A DNA stretch of 64,000 bases from Gossypium raimondii (GCF_025698545.1 NC_068572.1:806001-870000), one strand, 5' to 3'. Counted from the first letter of the stretch, positions 12,840-25,165 are shown. Numbers and translations: made by a program. Notes: a model not told the origin generated them from the sequence alone.

Positions 12840-14301
12840 TCATATTTCTACAACGCAATCTTTGTCAAAGCCCGCCACGAGCCTATCTTGAACTATGCAG
12901 GGAATTAATAAGTCGAATCTGTGCTTAGAAACTGGAAGACTTCTAGCCTTCGACTTGTACACTGCCAAATCAAAACTAACCCGGGTCTGATTTTCACGAA
13001 CACAGTGCCCTAACTTTTCAAAACCTGCATCCAAAAGAGAACCTCTCTTCAATGAAACTGTCATACATTTTTCCCTCTTATGACCAAGTTGCCTCCACTC
13101 TAAACGAGTTGACTTCGACTTTGTAACGGATGTGGGACATCCGATTTCACCGGTCACTGTAGAACCTTCTAGAATATAAAGACTGCCAATTCTTTTGCCT
13201 TTTAACAAAACGAGAGCTTTACGAGATACTTTAATACCGCTCGACTCGATGTTGATTTTGTATCATTTCAAGTCTAAAATACTCAAGGAGATGAGATTCT
13301 TTCGTAAATCAGGTACATACCTGACATCTGAGAGTGTCCTAATTGTCCCATCGTGTGTCATGAGTTTAACAGTTCCAATACCAACTACTTTACTAGATGA
13401 ATCGTTTCCCATGCGCACAAGTCCACCTTCAACCGAACTGTATGTAGAGAACCATTTTCTATTGGGACACATGTGGAAAGAACATCCCGAATCTAGGATC
13501 CACTTGGACGTGAGCTTGGAGTTATCGTTCGTTGACATTAACAAGAAATCATCATCGCTTTCATCGGCCAAATTAGCACCAGCTACATATTCCTCGTTAC
13601 TCTCAGCAGCTCTTTTATTTATCAGTTTATAACAATCTGCTTTGACGTGACTTAACTTTTTACAATAGCGACACCTTTTGTCTCGTTTCTTTGACGCTAC
13701 CAAAACGGAAGCTTGCCTATCTGCCTTGCTATCCAAATGAAGCTCATTGTCGATTTTGTCTCTACTTAACAAATGACCCTGCACTTCTTCGAACGAGATT
13801 TTGTCTCTGCCATAAATCAGGGTCTCCCTGAAAGATTTGTATGAATAGGGTAAAGAGCACAATAATAGCATAGCTTGATCTTCATCATCAATATGAACCT
13901 CAACGTTCTTTAAATCATTTAAAAGAGTAATGAATTGACTGATGTGATCTCTAAGAAGCTCACATTCGTTCATGCGAAACGTAAATAGATGTTGTTTCAA
14001 TACTAAATGGTTAGCCAGAGACTTAGTCGCATAAAGAGTTTCTAACCTTTTCCACAATGCGGATGAGATCTTCTCCATCAATACCTCCTGTAATACCGTA
14101 TTCGCGAGGCACAACTGGATTGCAGACAAGGCATTTTCATCAAGCTCTTCCCATTTTGTTTTATTTAGATTCTCAGGCTTTTTTCCCAGTAACAACCTTT
14201 TTCAAACCGGATTGAACTAGAATTGCCATCATCCGAACTTGCCACATATTGAAATTTGTCTCACCATCGAACTTCTCAATTTCAAACCTTGTTGCTGCCA
14301 T
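12840..14301 (-). pseudogene. Copia gag / truncated protease / pre-integrase remnant
   Basis: The expected start ATG is at 14301-14299 and opens with a typical Copia gag N-terminus (KFDGETNFNMWQVRM). A one-base frameshift in a G/A run near 14176-14183 moves the frame into the long open stretch that runs to 13263. That stretch has the gag-polypeptide region, a CX2CX4HX4C zinc knuckle (CRYCKKLSHVKADC) and the protease active-site context WILDSGCSFHM. A stop at 13263 replaces what looks like a Gly codon in related elements. The downstream frame (13208-12840) continues with a pre-integrase-like stretch (LLKGKRIGSLYILEGSTVTG), then ends at the polypurine tract. Catalytic integrase and RT are missing, so any movement would need trans-acting proteins. 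Confidence 0.85.
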
Positions 14302-14348
14302 ATCTGAATGGGCTGATATATGAAAATTGAACTAGCTCTGATACCACT

Positions 14349-14771
14349 TGTTAGGATCGTCCCGATTAAGCAACAAGTAACAAAATAGCGGAATAAATTG
14401 AGAAATTGAACACACAAATGTAACGTGAAAAAACTCCTCCAAAGAGGATAAAAAATCACGGGCAAAGATAATTTTATTATAATGGCAAAAGAACGAATAG
14501 TACAAAAGATAGAGATAAAAACTAAACCCCGAAAACCCGAAAATAAAGAACTCTCAAAACGTAAATACAAAATTCTCTAAATGTGTTATGAGTTCTAATC
14601 TCTAATGTGTGTATTTACTAAGGTTGTAAAAAAGCCTATTTATAGGCTAAATTCATATGTCAAATAATAATAAAATAGTCTAAACTAATCGGTGTTTGAC
14701 TAAAACAATTAAACAGAGTTTAAGTAAAAGATTATTTTCAAATTTGACTGAAAATAGAGTCATACTTAACA
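14349..14771 (-). repeat. 5' LTR of the Copia element
   Basis: 423 bp with canonical TG...CA ends (TGTTA...TAACA), followed on the minus strand by two spacer bases and the tRNA-Met primer-binding site. Confidence 0.92.
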
Positions 14772-14776
14772 GTAAC

Positions 14777-15020
14777 AAATATTAAGGTTGTCAAGATACA
14801 TAAAATATTTTATAAAAGAAAATAAATTATAAATAAAATAATTGTATAATATTAATAATTTGTATTTGAAGAATGTTTAAACCATGAACATGCATTGACC
14901 GTTATAAAATCGATGTAAATAAAATAGTTAGCTAAAATAGGATGATATATATAAAAACAAAAACATGATATAATTATTTGAACATATATTACATATTTTA
15001 TAAAAATAAACTATATGGTT
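14777..15020. other. AT-rich spacer
   Basis: No recognisable feature between the Copia element and the SINE-like sequence. Confidence 0.4.
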
Positions 15021-15110
15021 GATTGAGTCTTAACTCGATTGACATCGTCATTCTTATTAGTGTAGGAGGATGTGAGTTTGAGTGTATTAAAATGCTTTAT
15101 CCTCGCTTTT
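15021..15110 (+). repeat. tRNA-derived SINE-like repeat, copy A
   Basis: Begins GATTGAGTCTTAACTCGATT, resembling an RNA polymerase III A box. This is followed at tRNA-like spacing by GGATGTGAGTTTGAGTG, resembling a degenerate B box (GGTTCGA type). It shares these blocks with 33650-33793, 37395-37535, 39098-39222 and 44590-44700. Confidence 0.55.
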
Positions 15111-15374
15111 TTTTTGAAACTGGTGTAGTTTAATCTATTTAATTTTTTTTAAATCATAAAATTATTAAAAGATATAAATACCATTATAATGAATTTTATT
15201 ATTTTTAAAAATTTTGATTTTAATATTTTCTAATTACATTTTGTATCGGATTAACTCGTGACCTAAACCCAATGAAAAACTTTATAAGTAGAATAAGATG
15301 CTTAGGAAATATTTCATGTGTATCCTTTCCATCCCAACATACTGAATAACATTATTATAAAAAGTAAAGTAATT

Positions 15375-16545
15375 AAACTATGGCTTAGTTTAGCATTTGG
15401 TACTTAATTTTGACACTTTTTATAATCTTTTTGTCCAATTTAGTACTTAAATGTGACAACAATTATATATTTTGGTATGGAAAGATAACAATGTTAACTC
15501 TTTAGTATTTAATTCAATTTTAGGGTTGATTTAATGAAAGTTAATTGTTAATATTATTAGGTTTGATTTTTAAAGATTTTGTTAATATAATAAATTTAAT
15601 GTTAACCATGAATTTGTTTAACTTTGCATTTAATTTGTTAAATGCAGTCCAATGGATATTATTTAATTCATGTTATAAGATTGATTTGATGAAAATTAAT
15701 TTCTATTGTTATTAGTTAATTATAAATTTCTATCAAATTAACTTTAAAACTTAAATTAAATAGTCGTGCTATCTTAGCTTCAGCTAGATCTTGGACAAGG
15801 TATTTATATACTAAATGAGTGTCTGAAAATTGGGCTTGTAGATCCATGACTAAGGAGTGTCTAAATTGGGCTTGTAAATCCATGATTAAGGAGTGTCTTA
15901 TTCATGGATGGGTTAAGGTGAATCTTGATGGCTTAGTGTCGTATTCTAGACCAAAAGTGGGCATAGGTGGAGTAGTGAAAAGGATGAATGGAAGTTGGAT
16001 AGGGATTTTGAAACGGTGGTAGGATTGTCAGATATTTTTTAGGTTGAAGCTCGAGCATAGGTTTAAAGTATGCTTAGGCATAGGGGTACAGTCAAGAGGA
16101 GATTGAGAGTGATAATTCATTGTTGATTGTCGTCATACAAAATGGGTTAGCAGTAATCAATAATTACAGCAAAGTTAGGCTTATTCAAGATTGGTGTTTT
16201 AAGGATTGAGAAATAAAATTTCGGCAGATCCTAAGAGAAAGTAATAGGGTGGCAGATCGTATCGCTAAAGAGACTCGAGGCGAAATGGAACAATTGAGTA
16301 TTTATAAGAAACCATCGGGTATTGTGAGAGATTTGTTGGATGGTGATATCCATTGCACTATGTGTCAATTGCTTGAGGGAGATTTGTACTGATGTAATTT
16401 TAACTTAAGGCCATATCATTTTATTTACCAAAAAAGATCTACTAAAAAGTTAACATTGTTATCTTTAAGTGTCAAAATGTATAACTTTTGTCGCGTCAGA
16501 TAAGAGGGTCAAACTTAAGTATCAAACTATGCATTAAATCTTAAA
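15375..16545. mobile_element. Inverted-repeat element carrying an RNase H-like fragment
   Basis: The left arm (about 15375-15505, with AAAGATAACAATGTTAACT) and right arm (about 16445-16545, with AGTTAACATTGTTATCTTTA) are inverted copies over roughly 100 bp with mismatches, including the block TTAGTACTTAA...ACTTAAGTATCAAA. Between them lies a broken RNase H-like coding fragment. The organisation looks like a non-autonomous transposon that captured or was built around the fragment. No target duplication was confirmed. Confidence 0.55.
15819..16395 (+). pseudogene. Degenerate RNase H-like (RVT_3 type) fragment
   Basis: The frame starting near 15905 reads GWVKVNLDGLVS...GIGGVVKRMNGSWI, the first strand and first catalytic Asp region of plant LINE-type RNase H domains. 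It stops at about 16020. Later frames resume with a matching C-terminal part, ILRESNRVADRIAKETRG, at about 16220-16280. Stops and frame changes make it non-functional. The stretch is preceded by a 36-bp direct duplication (AATTGGGCTTGTA...ATCCATGA, twice, 15827-15900). Confidence 0.6.
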
Positions 16546-16584
16546 TTATATCAAAATTAAAATAAAGGATTTAGATTTCAAATA

Positions 16585-16962
16585 TCAACATAATAAAGGG
16601 ACTAAAACCAAAATTAAACCGAAAATAAATAAAAGAAGCCGACGATGCCTCGATGTAATTTCATCGAAGCTTAGCAAAATTTCTCTCAATTCCTTGGCCT
16701 CTATTCTCGTTTGGTGGGCGACCCTCTCTGTCTTTCTCTTTAAATACACCAAAATCCAGAATAAAACCCAACTTCGCACTTTTAATTTTTTCTAGAACTT
16801 CTTTTATTTTTTACTTTTAAAACCAATTCAGACTTGTTTCTTCTTTATATATATATATATATATATATATAGATATTCTCATATCTGTTTTTTTTCTTAA
16901 AAGTAATTTATTAAATTTGATCTGATAATTGTTCTTTTTTCTGAAATTAAAAATCGACAAAG
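16585..16962 (+). promoter_or_regulatory. Promoter and 5' leader of the OEP61-like gene, with a TA microsatellite
   Basis: Upstream of the start at 16963. It contains a (TA)n run at about 16846-16871 in what is probably the 5' leader or core promoter. Which AT-rich motif acts as TATA box cannot be decided. Confidence 0.4.
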
Positions 16963-19900
16963 ATGTTCAACGGAATGATGGATCCTGAGTTGTTAAGGAT
17001 CGCTCAGGAACAGATGAGTCGTATGTCACCCGCTGAGTTATCCAGGATCCAACAACAGGTTCAATTTTGTTATTAGTTGTTTTTGTTGAATTTTGTTTTG
17101 ATCAGAATTACAAAACCCCATGTAGGATTTAGTGAATTTGATGTATTTTTTCGATTTGGGTATTTTAGTTTTTTGGAATTTATGTTGGATTTTGGTTTTG
17201 ATTTTATTTTCGATTGCTTAGGGATATACAATGTTTATATTTGCACATTTATATGATGTTCTATCTTCGAGCTTAAATTGCACCTTTTTAATGGAATCAA
17301 TCGTCCTTTTTTTTTTTTTTGGTTTTCTGGTGCAAAATTAACCAATCTGCTATTTTATCTGCATTTCTTGAATTTCTTCAAGAATTCGGATTGGGGAATA
17401 AAATTAATTTAGCTCATAATTCGTTAGGTTGAGTAATTAGTAATTGATTTTTAGCTGAACCAGTATAATCAATAGGCCTGTATATTTCACACATGAAAAG
17501 AGCTGAAATTGAAGAAGTAATCAGTTTATACTTTGTACTTGAGTATGCAACATTAATTGTTGCTTTTGTTGTGGATTCAATGGCATTGCAGATGATGTCT
17601 AATCCTGACTTGATGAAAATGGCCTCAGAAAGCATGAAGAACATGAGGCCAGAAGACTTGAGACAAGCTGCAGAACAGTTAAAGCACACTCGGCCTGAGG
17701 ATATGGCGGAGATTGGTGAGAAAATGGCCAATGCATCGCCTGAAGAGATAGCCGCATTGCGAGCACGGGCTGATGCTCAGATCAGTTATGAATTAAGTGC
17801 AGCTGAGATGTTGAAGAATCAAGTGAGTTTTTGCCACCCAAAATCACATCATCAGTGCTGGTATTTTCAAAAGATCAGATAGATAAAAATATATTTTTTA
17901 GTACATAGTTTTAAAGAATGTGATCAGTTCACCATAGGAGCCTCGAAGCTCATAAAAGAGCTGCAATACTCAAAGTCTTAAGGTATTGAACACATTATAA
18001 AAGCTTTGATGAGATATTATCATACTAATTGGTTGTCTTAAACCATTAAGTTGCATAACTTAAACATCAGTCAAAATATGAATACGAGTTGTATGTAAAA
18101 AGTACCATATCATTGTGTGAATCTTTAATATGTAACTATGACTCATTTGTGGAGGCAATTCATTGCTAGAGATGTACCACAAGCATTTTGTTGTAGAACA
18201 AAACAAGACTGTCAACTGCTATTTAAGTATGTATCTAAATAACATCTGTCATATATATACACATATATAGTGGAATAAAGTAAAACTCTGACTTTCCAGA
18301 AACTATAGGTATTATAATTGTTAACTTCCTACATTGAATCTTAAACCATTAAGTTGCATAACTTAAACATCAGTCAAAATATGAATACGAGTTGTATGTA
18401 AAAAGTACCATATCATTGTGTGAATCTTTAATATGTAACTATGACTCATTTGTGGAGGCAATTCATTGCTAGAGATGTACCACAAGCATTTTGTTGTAGA
18501 ACAAAACAAGACTGTCAACTGCTATTTAAGTATGTATCTAAATAACATCTGTCATATATATACACATATATAGTGGAATAAAGTAAAACTCTGACTTTCC
18601 AGAAACTATAGGTATTATAATTGTTAACTTCCTACATTGAATCTTAAGAGCTTTTCACTATGGAACTCTTTTCAAATAAGAGTGTCTGTTAATCTTCGTG
18701 CCTTAATCAAAACTTTAACCTTAATTATGGTCTGCTCTTGTTACGGTTTTGGTTTTAGTTACCATTAACCCTTATTGACTGGCTTCTGACTGAATAAATG
18801 TCTATTTCAATTTTTCCAGGGGAATGAGCTTCATAAGCAAGGGAAGTTCAATAACGCCTCTGAGAAATATTTGCTTGTAAGGCAGCGATCTTATATCTTT
18901 GGTCTTTTTCATTCATTCTTTCTTCTTTTGTCTTTTTGGAAAGAGAAAAATGATTTCAACTTTGCACGTAGTGTTTTTTTCCTATTATGGGAAAATTTCT
19001 TGCTGCTTATTTTTATTTTTTAAATTTTATCACATTTTTTTTTGTATTTTCTTCTCATATTAATTAAAATAATCATTTCCTCTTTCACAATCTCAGGCAA
19101 AGAAAAACCTGAAAGGAATTCCATCTGCAAAAGGAAAAACACTTTTGCTGGCATGCTCACTTAATCTCATGTCATGTTATTTGAAAACAAGGCAATATGA
19201 CGAGTGTGTAAAAGAAGGTTCTGAGGTATGAAGACTCAATGTTCTTCTTTATTGTCAATTTTTTTGGTACAATAGCTTTTGTCATAAATTATATCCTCGA
19301 CTTGTCCCCCATCCCAAGATGATGACATAAAATTATTTAATACCAATAGACTGGGCTACTAATTTAATAAACAAATATATCAATAGTTTTCTAATTAGCG
19401 TTTGATTCTTTGTGATCTTGTATCTTCTTCTGGCTAAAATTATATTTTTATTTACAGGTTTTGTCTTATGATGCAAAGAACGTTAAAGCTCTTTACCGAA
19501 GAGGTCAAGCTTATAAAGAACTAGGTCAATTTGATGTGAGTTCTGTGTGCATAACGGTTTTGCCAGTGGTTGATGAATTGCATTTCTAGCATGTGTTCAT
19601 ATTCTGCAATATCTGCTTGTGTTCTTTTGCTTTTGCTGATAACCTTTCTGAATAATAGGATGCTGTCTCGGACTTGAGTAATGCACATGAAGTTTCACCT
19701 GATGATGAAACAATCGCAGATGTCTTGAGGTATGAAATATTTTTGACTTAAGATTGTGGAAACATGGCATAAGTTTTTGTCACTGTTTTCATATATGATG
19801 TTAGTTTATGCACCAACATCAGCCCGTCATGACCATCCTTGGTTAGGATGTGATAGATGCATTGTGTTGGCACTTGGTGTTTAGATACTCCTGGTATGCT

Positions 19901-22874
19901 GCTTAGTTATTAACCATTATTGATAAAATTGATGAGAACACACTTTTTTCTTAAATGCTTCATGGTAATTAGTGGTATAAATTGTTGATGCAGAGATGCT
20001 GAGGAAAGATTGGCTAGAGAAGGCAGTCATCAAGCACCCCGGGGTAAGTTCATTGTCGTTAGTTTTGCACTTTTTGGTGGCTACTATCTCTCTTATATCT
20101 CTTTGATGTTTACACTTCTGTTTTTCTCCTTATTTCACAGGAGTGGTAATTGAAGAAATAACTGAAGAAACTGTAAGCACATCTCCTGCTACTCTTCAAA
20201 GTTCATCTACTGAACATTCATCGAAACAGCCACGAGAAAGTACTGGAATCTCTAAGAGTGAGAATGGGAATAAAGTTGCGGACTTGAGAACCAGTTCTGA
20301 GTGTTTACAGGCTTTAAAGGAGGATCCAGAGGCACTCAGGTTTGTTCCATTATCACAAAATCACCTGATAGGTGATATTCATTTGCTCAGTCTGGTAATA
20401 TCATATTCTGTCTTCCATGAGTGGATTATGTCGAATATATAAAAACGACTATCACTTAATGAACTGAACATACAGAAACTTAAAGATCATTTTTAAGGAG
20501 CTTTACTCACATTGACATCGGGGCTATATATCATTTAATAAGTGTAAAAAGATATTGTTTTCCTGCAAAAGCTTATCGGGTCTCTCTCTCTTAATTCCTC
20601 CTTTTTTCGGTTATGAAATCTATGCAGTATATGTTTATTGTAGTCACAATGATACTTGTGCGCATAAATACGATTCTCTTTGATGTCCATATGTGGTGGA
20701 GTGATATGTTTCACCCACAGAACAAAACTCACATCTCCACTTTTTCCTTATTTTTCCAACTTCGAGTTCATTCATTTATGAAAGTTCATGGTTTATTACT
20801 GTAGCAATTTTTTGTGCTCTGTTTCAATTCTCTCATTCCCCATTTTGATTAGCAGGTCATTTCAGAATTTCATTTCCAGTGCCGATCCCGACACTCTTGC
20901 TGCAATGAGTGGCGGTAAAGTTGGAGAGGTGTCACCCGGCATGTTTAAAACTGCATCAAGTATGATCAGCAAGATGTCACCTGAAGAGCTACAAAAAATG
21001 GTTCAATTAGCTTCTTCATTTCAAGGGGAAAACCCATATACAGGTGGATTTGGAACTGGACCTGTTCCTCCGAATGTGACTCCTGACATGCTTAAAACCG
21101 CAACCGATATGATGACCAAGATGCCAACAGAAGAGCTCCAAAAAATGTTTGAAATGGCAGCTTCTATTAAAGGAAAAGATTCTATCCCAGCATCAACAGC
21201 TGTAAACGGTAGCAGGCTCGATTCAGATGCTGAGATAACATATCCCACATCTCAAACATCATCCATCACCAGTGAAAATGTTGGTTTCGGTGAAACTGCC
21301 TCTTCTAGTTCTAGTCGTTTTCCAAATTCAATGAATCCTCAGTCGAGTTTTCCACCAACATCAACTGCTGATCTACAAGAACAGATGAGAAATCAAATGA
21401 AAGATCCAGCCATGCGGCAGGTGTGGTAAATATATTTTACATGATAGTCTTTGGTTTTATTATTATTTGGGTTTACAGTAGAGGTTATTTAATTATGATT
21501 TTTTTTCTTTTTTAGTCACCTAACTATTAGTTAATTTCTTTTTTCATCACTCGACTACAAAAAGTTACAAAATGGTCACCCAACTATGCAATTTTGTCTT
21601 TTTCAGTCACTAGCTGGCTGTCATAAAAATGGAAACCCCAAAAAATCCAAGATAGTTGGGTGACCACAAAAGACAAAATTGAATAGTTAAGTGACCATTT
21701 TGTAACTTTTCATAGTTGGGTGACTACTAATGTAGTTTACCCTTATTATTTCTATTTTGCTAGCATGAGTTTTTACTTTTTAATGTTGAAACTTAAATAG
21801 GCGATAGCTGATGGAATGTTATTGCATAAGCCCTCCTTTGTGTCCGTTAATTGTTTGTTACTTATGAATTAACCAGATGTTTGCATCGATGATGAAAAAC
21901 ATGAGTCCGGAAATGATGGCAAACATGAGCGAGCAATTTGGAATGAAGCTTTCTCGGGAAGATGCTGCAAAAGCTCAACAAGCTATGTCATCCTTATCGC
22001 CTGATGACTTGGATAGAATGGTACATTTATTAACCTCTTTTAACATTTTATTTTCTATTTAGGATTTGTTAAGACGTAAATCATAGAACATTTATCATCA
22101 TACTTTAATTGGAAGTTTAACGGGTCTAACATGTTCCATTCATTGAATTGTTGTCGAAGTTTTGCTTAGATTCTCTCCCAGGGTTCCCATCCTACACTTA
22201 TGAACCTTATTTTTCTTGAAGTACCACCGTGTCCTTTAGAGTTTGGGGTTTATCCGTATCCTTCTTCATAATGTTAAAATTTTGAACCTACCCGTGTTAG
22301 AAACATATCTGTATCTGCAAGGGTGGAGGAGGGGGTGCTGGCAGTGGCCTTGCGCCCCCCCCCCCTTAAAATGAAAACTTTTTCTGTTTAGTCCCTTTAG
22401 TTTTTAGGAAACCACAAGTTGGTATAATGGTAAAATTGCACATTGGCCCCCTAAACCAATTTCCTGGCTTTGCCGTTGCGTATCTTGCATGTATGGTAGT
22501 AGCCCTTCTTAATGGAATTGGTAAATAAGCCTACACTTCGGAGAGGTTTACCTTATAAACGTGTCTAAGATGTTCATGGCTTACCTTTTGACCATTCATC
22601 GTTATTATCATCCTTTGTTAGAGAGGTTCACCGCTTTAGCCGACTATGGGGAATTTTTCTTTGTGCTAACGATTTACATCTTTGCCTCAAAACACTAACT
22701 TTTTTCCCTATCGGTGAATTATGGCAGATGCGTTGGGTTGATAGGATCCAAAGAGGAGCCGAAGGTGCGAAGAAAGCAAAGAACTGGTTGCTCGGGAAAC
22801 CTGGTATGATCCTCGCAATATGCATGCTCATCTTAGCAGTGATTCTTCATAGGTTGGGCTTCGTTGGTAGTTAG
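16963..22874 (+). CDS. OEP61: Outer envelope protein 61-like TPR chaperone receptor
   Basis: TPR protein of the OEP61/TPR7 type, which binds Hsp70-delivered precursors at the chloroplast outer envelope and/or ER membrane. Eleven exons: 16963-17058, 17592-17822, 18820-18876, 19097-19225, 19458-19535, 19659-19729, 19994-20043, 20141-20339, 20856-21420, 21877-22020, 22728-22874. They sum to 1767 nt, 588 residues; Arabidopsis OEP61 is about 550. It starts [24 protein letters not shown] block spans roughly residues 110-220 ([38 protein letters not shown]), with the Lys/Arg pattern of a carboxylate clamp. Ser/Thr-rich and Met-rich repeats follow ([26 protein letters not shown]). A C-terminal hydrophobic anchor ([19 protein letters not shown]) precedes the stop, giving tail anchoring. 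All introns are GT-AG. Confidence 0.96.
18036..18641 (+). repeat. Perfect 303-bp tandem duplication inside OEP61 intron 2
   Basis: Two adjacent copies, 18036-18338 and 18339-18641, are identical by eye. The unit runs from TCTTAAACCATTAAGTTGCA to CTTCCTACATTGAA. Lack of divergence suggests a recent duplication, or an assembly artefact. Confidence 0.9.
21512..21745. mobile_element. MITE-like element in OEP61 intron 9
   Basis: Contains repeated, mostly inverted blocks: AGTCACCTAACTATTAG on the left and CATAGTTGGGTGACTACTAA on the right, and AGTTACAAAATGGTCACCCA against TAAGTGACCATTTTGTAACT. About 235 bp, no ORF. Confidence 0.65.
22320..22465 (+). repeat. Dispersed G/C-run repeat in OEP61 intron 10
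   Basis: GCAGTGGCCTTGCGCCCCCC followed by a 'TTTAGTCCCTTTAG' section and 'AAATTGCACATTGGCCCCCT'. Similar wording occurs at about 35180-35310 and, inverted, at 35945-36165, indicating a dispersed family. Confidence 0.45.
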
Positions 22875-23810
22875 GAAGAAAAAATGGAACCAATCTCCAT
22901 TTTTTTATTCGTAACAAACACCATGGGAAATTCTACATCTAATCGAAGTTTGTGTTGGAAACTAGGCATGTTTCTTGGGTTACAAGTAAGACTTGACAAT
23001 TCTCGTATCGTCTCGTGTTTACGGTTCTTTCTCTCATATCGAAAAATTATGTTTAAGATATATATATTTATATAAATTTTGACACATTATTATATAGACT
23101 TCAACTTGTTTCCGTGTATTTGAATCATGTTTTGGTTATTTTCGGTTTAGGGTTTAAATTATCAACGGTTTAGTTTCTTAGATGTTAAGAGAGTACTTTC
23201 AAGAAGTTAGGGCTCAAAAATCATTATATAATTTTTTATCATTTATTTTCAATATATTTATCATTATTATTCTGTGTATCGATAATTTTACAAATATAGA
23301 TACAATTATAATTACAATTTAAAAAAATTGCAATTTAACTTTTTTATTATAAATCATTGAATTATAAATTAAAATCTTCAAAATGAAAAAAATTGTTTAA
23401 TTCTTTTAAAATGATTTCTCAAATTTATAATTTAATTTCATCTCTTTTAAATATTTTCCAGATTTACCTTTACAAATCAGTACAGAAATAATGGAATTTA
23501 AAATGAAATATATTCGCAAATTTTACATATATTAATTAATTAGTATTTCAAAATTATTTGTACTAAAATAAATCGTGACTTAATTCTAATTTGATTCATT
23601 TATTTGTAAAATTAACAAAATTAAGATTAAATTCGTAAAAATTACTTATAAATAATAAAATAAATTTTTAGTTACAATTTATTTAGTTTGACAATTGACA
23701 CCAAATAAAATTATAAAAAAATAAAACGACAAAATAATTGACTCCACTTGCTCCTGTCATTTGGGCCGGCCAATTAAGAAAAAATATATTAGTGAAATAT
23801 GCCACAACTT
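22875..23810. other. OEP61 3' region and AT-rich spacer
   Basis: The first few hundred bases are probably the 3' UTR; no canonical AATAAA stands out. The rest is AT-rich with no recognised feature. Confidence 0.4.
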
Positions 23811-23814
23811 CCTT

Positions 23815-24045
23815 GTAAATTTATAATTTAGTCACTATACTTTTATTTTTAGAAATTAAATTTAGATTCAATTATTAATACTGTTAAAATTATTTTATTA
23901 AATTTATATTTGTTAAATGCCATTTTTATTTTAAAATATTACACCAACAAATTTAACAGTTTAATAAAGAGTAAAAAGACTAAATTCTTAAAAATAAAAC
24001 TACATGGATTAGATTTTAAATTTGTGAAGATTATAGACACCTATG
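23815..24045. repeat. Degenerate fold-back repeat
   Basis: TTTAGTCACTATACTTTTAT with following TTTTAGAAATTAAATTTAGA on the left pairs imperfectly with AAGACTAAATTCTTAAAAAT and AAACTACATGGATTAGATTT on the right. AT-rich, so part of the similarity may be compositional. Confidence 0.4.
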
Positions 24046-24639
24046 AAAAATTTTAACCTTTTGAAAATTCCAAGGTTACAAGATCGGTCAAAATATTCTT
24101 ATCAAATATATAATCGTGTGAAGCGAGTCGAATATTAAAATATATAAATGGATTTAAATTTAAATTTAATTTGATTTGAAGAATTATTTTAATTATTTAT
24201 ATATTATAAAATATAAAACATATATCAATAATTATATGTAATTATAAATAAATTTTAATTCAAGCTAATCCGAATCAACTCTAATTTGGAATAAAAAATT
24301 TAATAATAATTAAAAATTATTTAAATTTCTTTCTTTATTTAGTTTTAATTATCCTATTAACTTCAAAATTAAATAATTCATTTGGTGTAAACAAAAAAAT
24401 TCAAAATTTATATTATCTTTTTTATCTTTATAAGTAAATTTTATTCATATTAAAATTAAAATTTTCTTTTAATAATTTCACTTATTTTGATTATATTTAT
24501 AGTACAATGATTAATTCTTAAAAAAAACTTTAAAAAATAAATGATAAAAAACGAATGGTCAAAAATATTACACTGAAGCTGCCACGCTTCGGTATCACAG
24601 ACTCCACAGGACCCGACCCAGCTTTGTTTTTTTCTTATT

Positions 24640-25165
24640 GGTTTTATTATAAATTGACCCCTTAAATGTATCCTAATTTTGATATTAGTCCTTGAAGTTA
24701 TTTTTGGTCAAAAATATACCTAAGCTATCAAATTTATCTCATTTTACCAAAATTTCAAAAAAAAAAAACTTATTTTACTCAAACAAAATGTACTGCATCT
24801 AATAAAATATCACTTTTTAATGGATGGTGTTATTTTTTAGGACAAAATTGATGGACTAGATACATGGTTATTAGAACCGAACTGAATTGATTGGTTGAAT
24901 TGAGAATTTAAAAAATGGGTTGAACTGATGATTGAACCAAATTTCTCCATTTAATATATTTCAACTTTTATAATTTTTTAATAATTTATTTAATAAAATC
25001 AAATCAACCGGTTAAATCAATTGAACCAATCAAACCGAAAGCTAGTGGTTTGACCTATTCAACCATTAATCTGGTTTTAAAAACATTGGTTATATACCAT
25101 TTAGTTTAAGGACTAATTTAGAAATTAAGATGTAATTTAAGAGCTAATTTACAAATAAAACCTTT
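24640..25165. mobile_element. Fold-back element with an internal nested repeat
   Basis: The outer arms are inverted: the left contains AAATTGACCCCTTAAATGTA and ATATTAGTCCTTGAAG; the right contains AGGACTAATTTAGAAATTAA and AAGAGCTAATTTACAAATAA. Between about 24855 and 25095 lies another repeat rich in 'AACCGGTT/GGTTGAAC' wording (for example CAATCAAACCGAAAGCTAGT). Related sequence is at 37085-37320 and at the right edge of the window (63935-64000). Confidence 0.5.

Larger units (their letters stand above)
12400..14771 (-). mobile_element. Non-autonomous Copia-type LTR retrotransposon, complete with LTRs and target duplication
   Basis: Two direct LTRs (12400-12824 and 14349-14771) flank an internal region read on the minus strand. 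The right LTR begins TGTTA and ends TAACA. The direct repeat GTAAC lies immediately outside both ends (12395-12399 and 14772-14776), a 5-bp target duplication as expected for Copia integrase. A primer-binding site, TGGTATCAGAGC, abuts the 5' LTR (14346-14335 on minus). A polypurine tract, AAGGTGGAGATT, abuts the 3' LTR (about 12836-12825). Total 2.37 kb. The interior codes only for Gag, the start of the protease and part of the pre-integrase region; integrase core, reverse transcriptase and RNase H are absent. The LTRs differ at roughly two dozen positions (about 5-6 percent by eye), so the insertion is not very recent. Confidence 0.93.
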
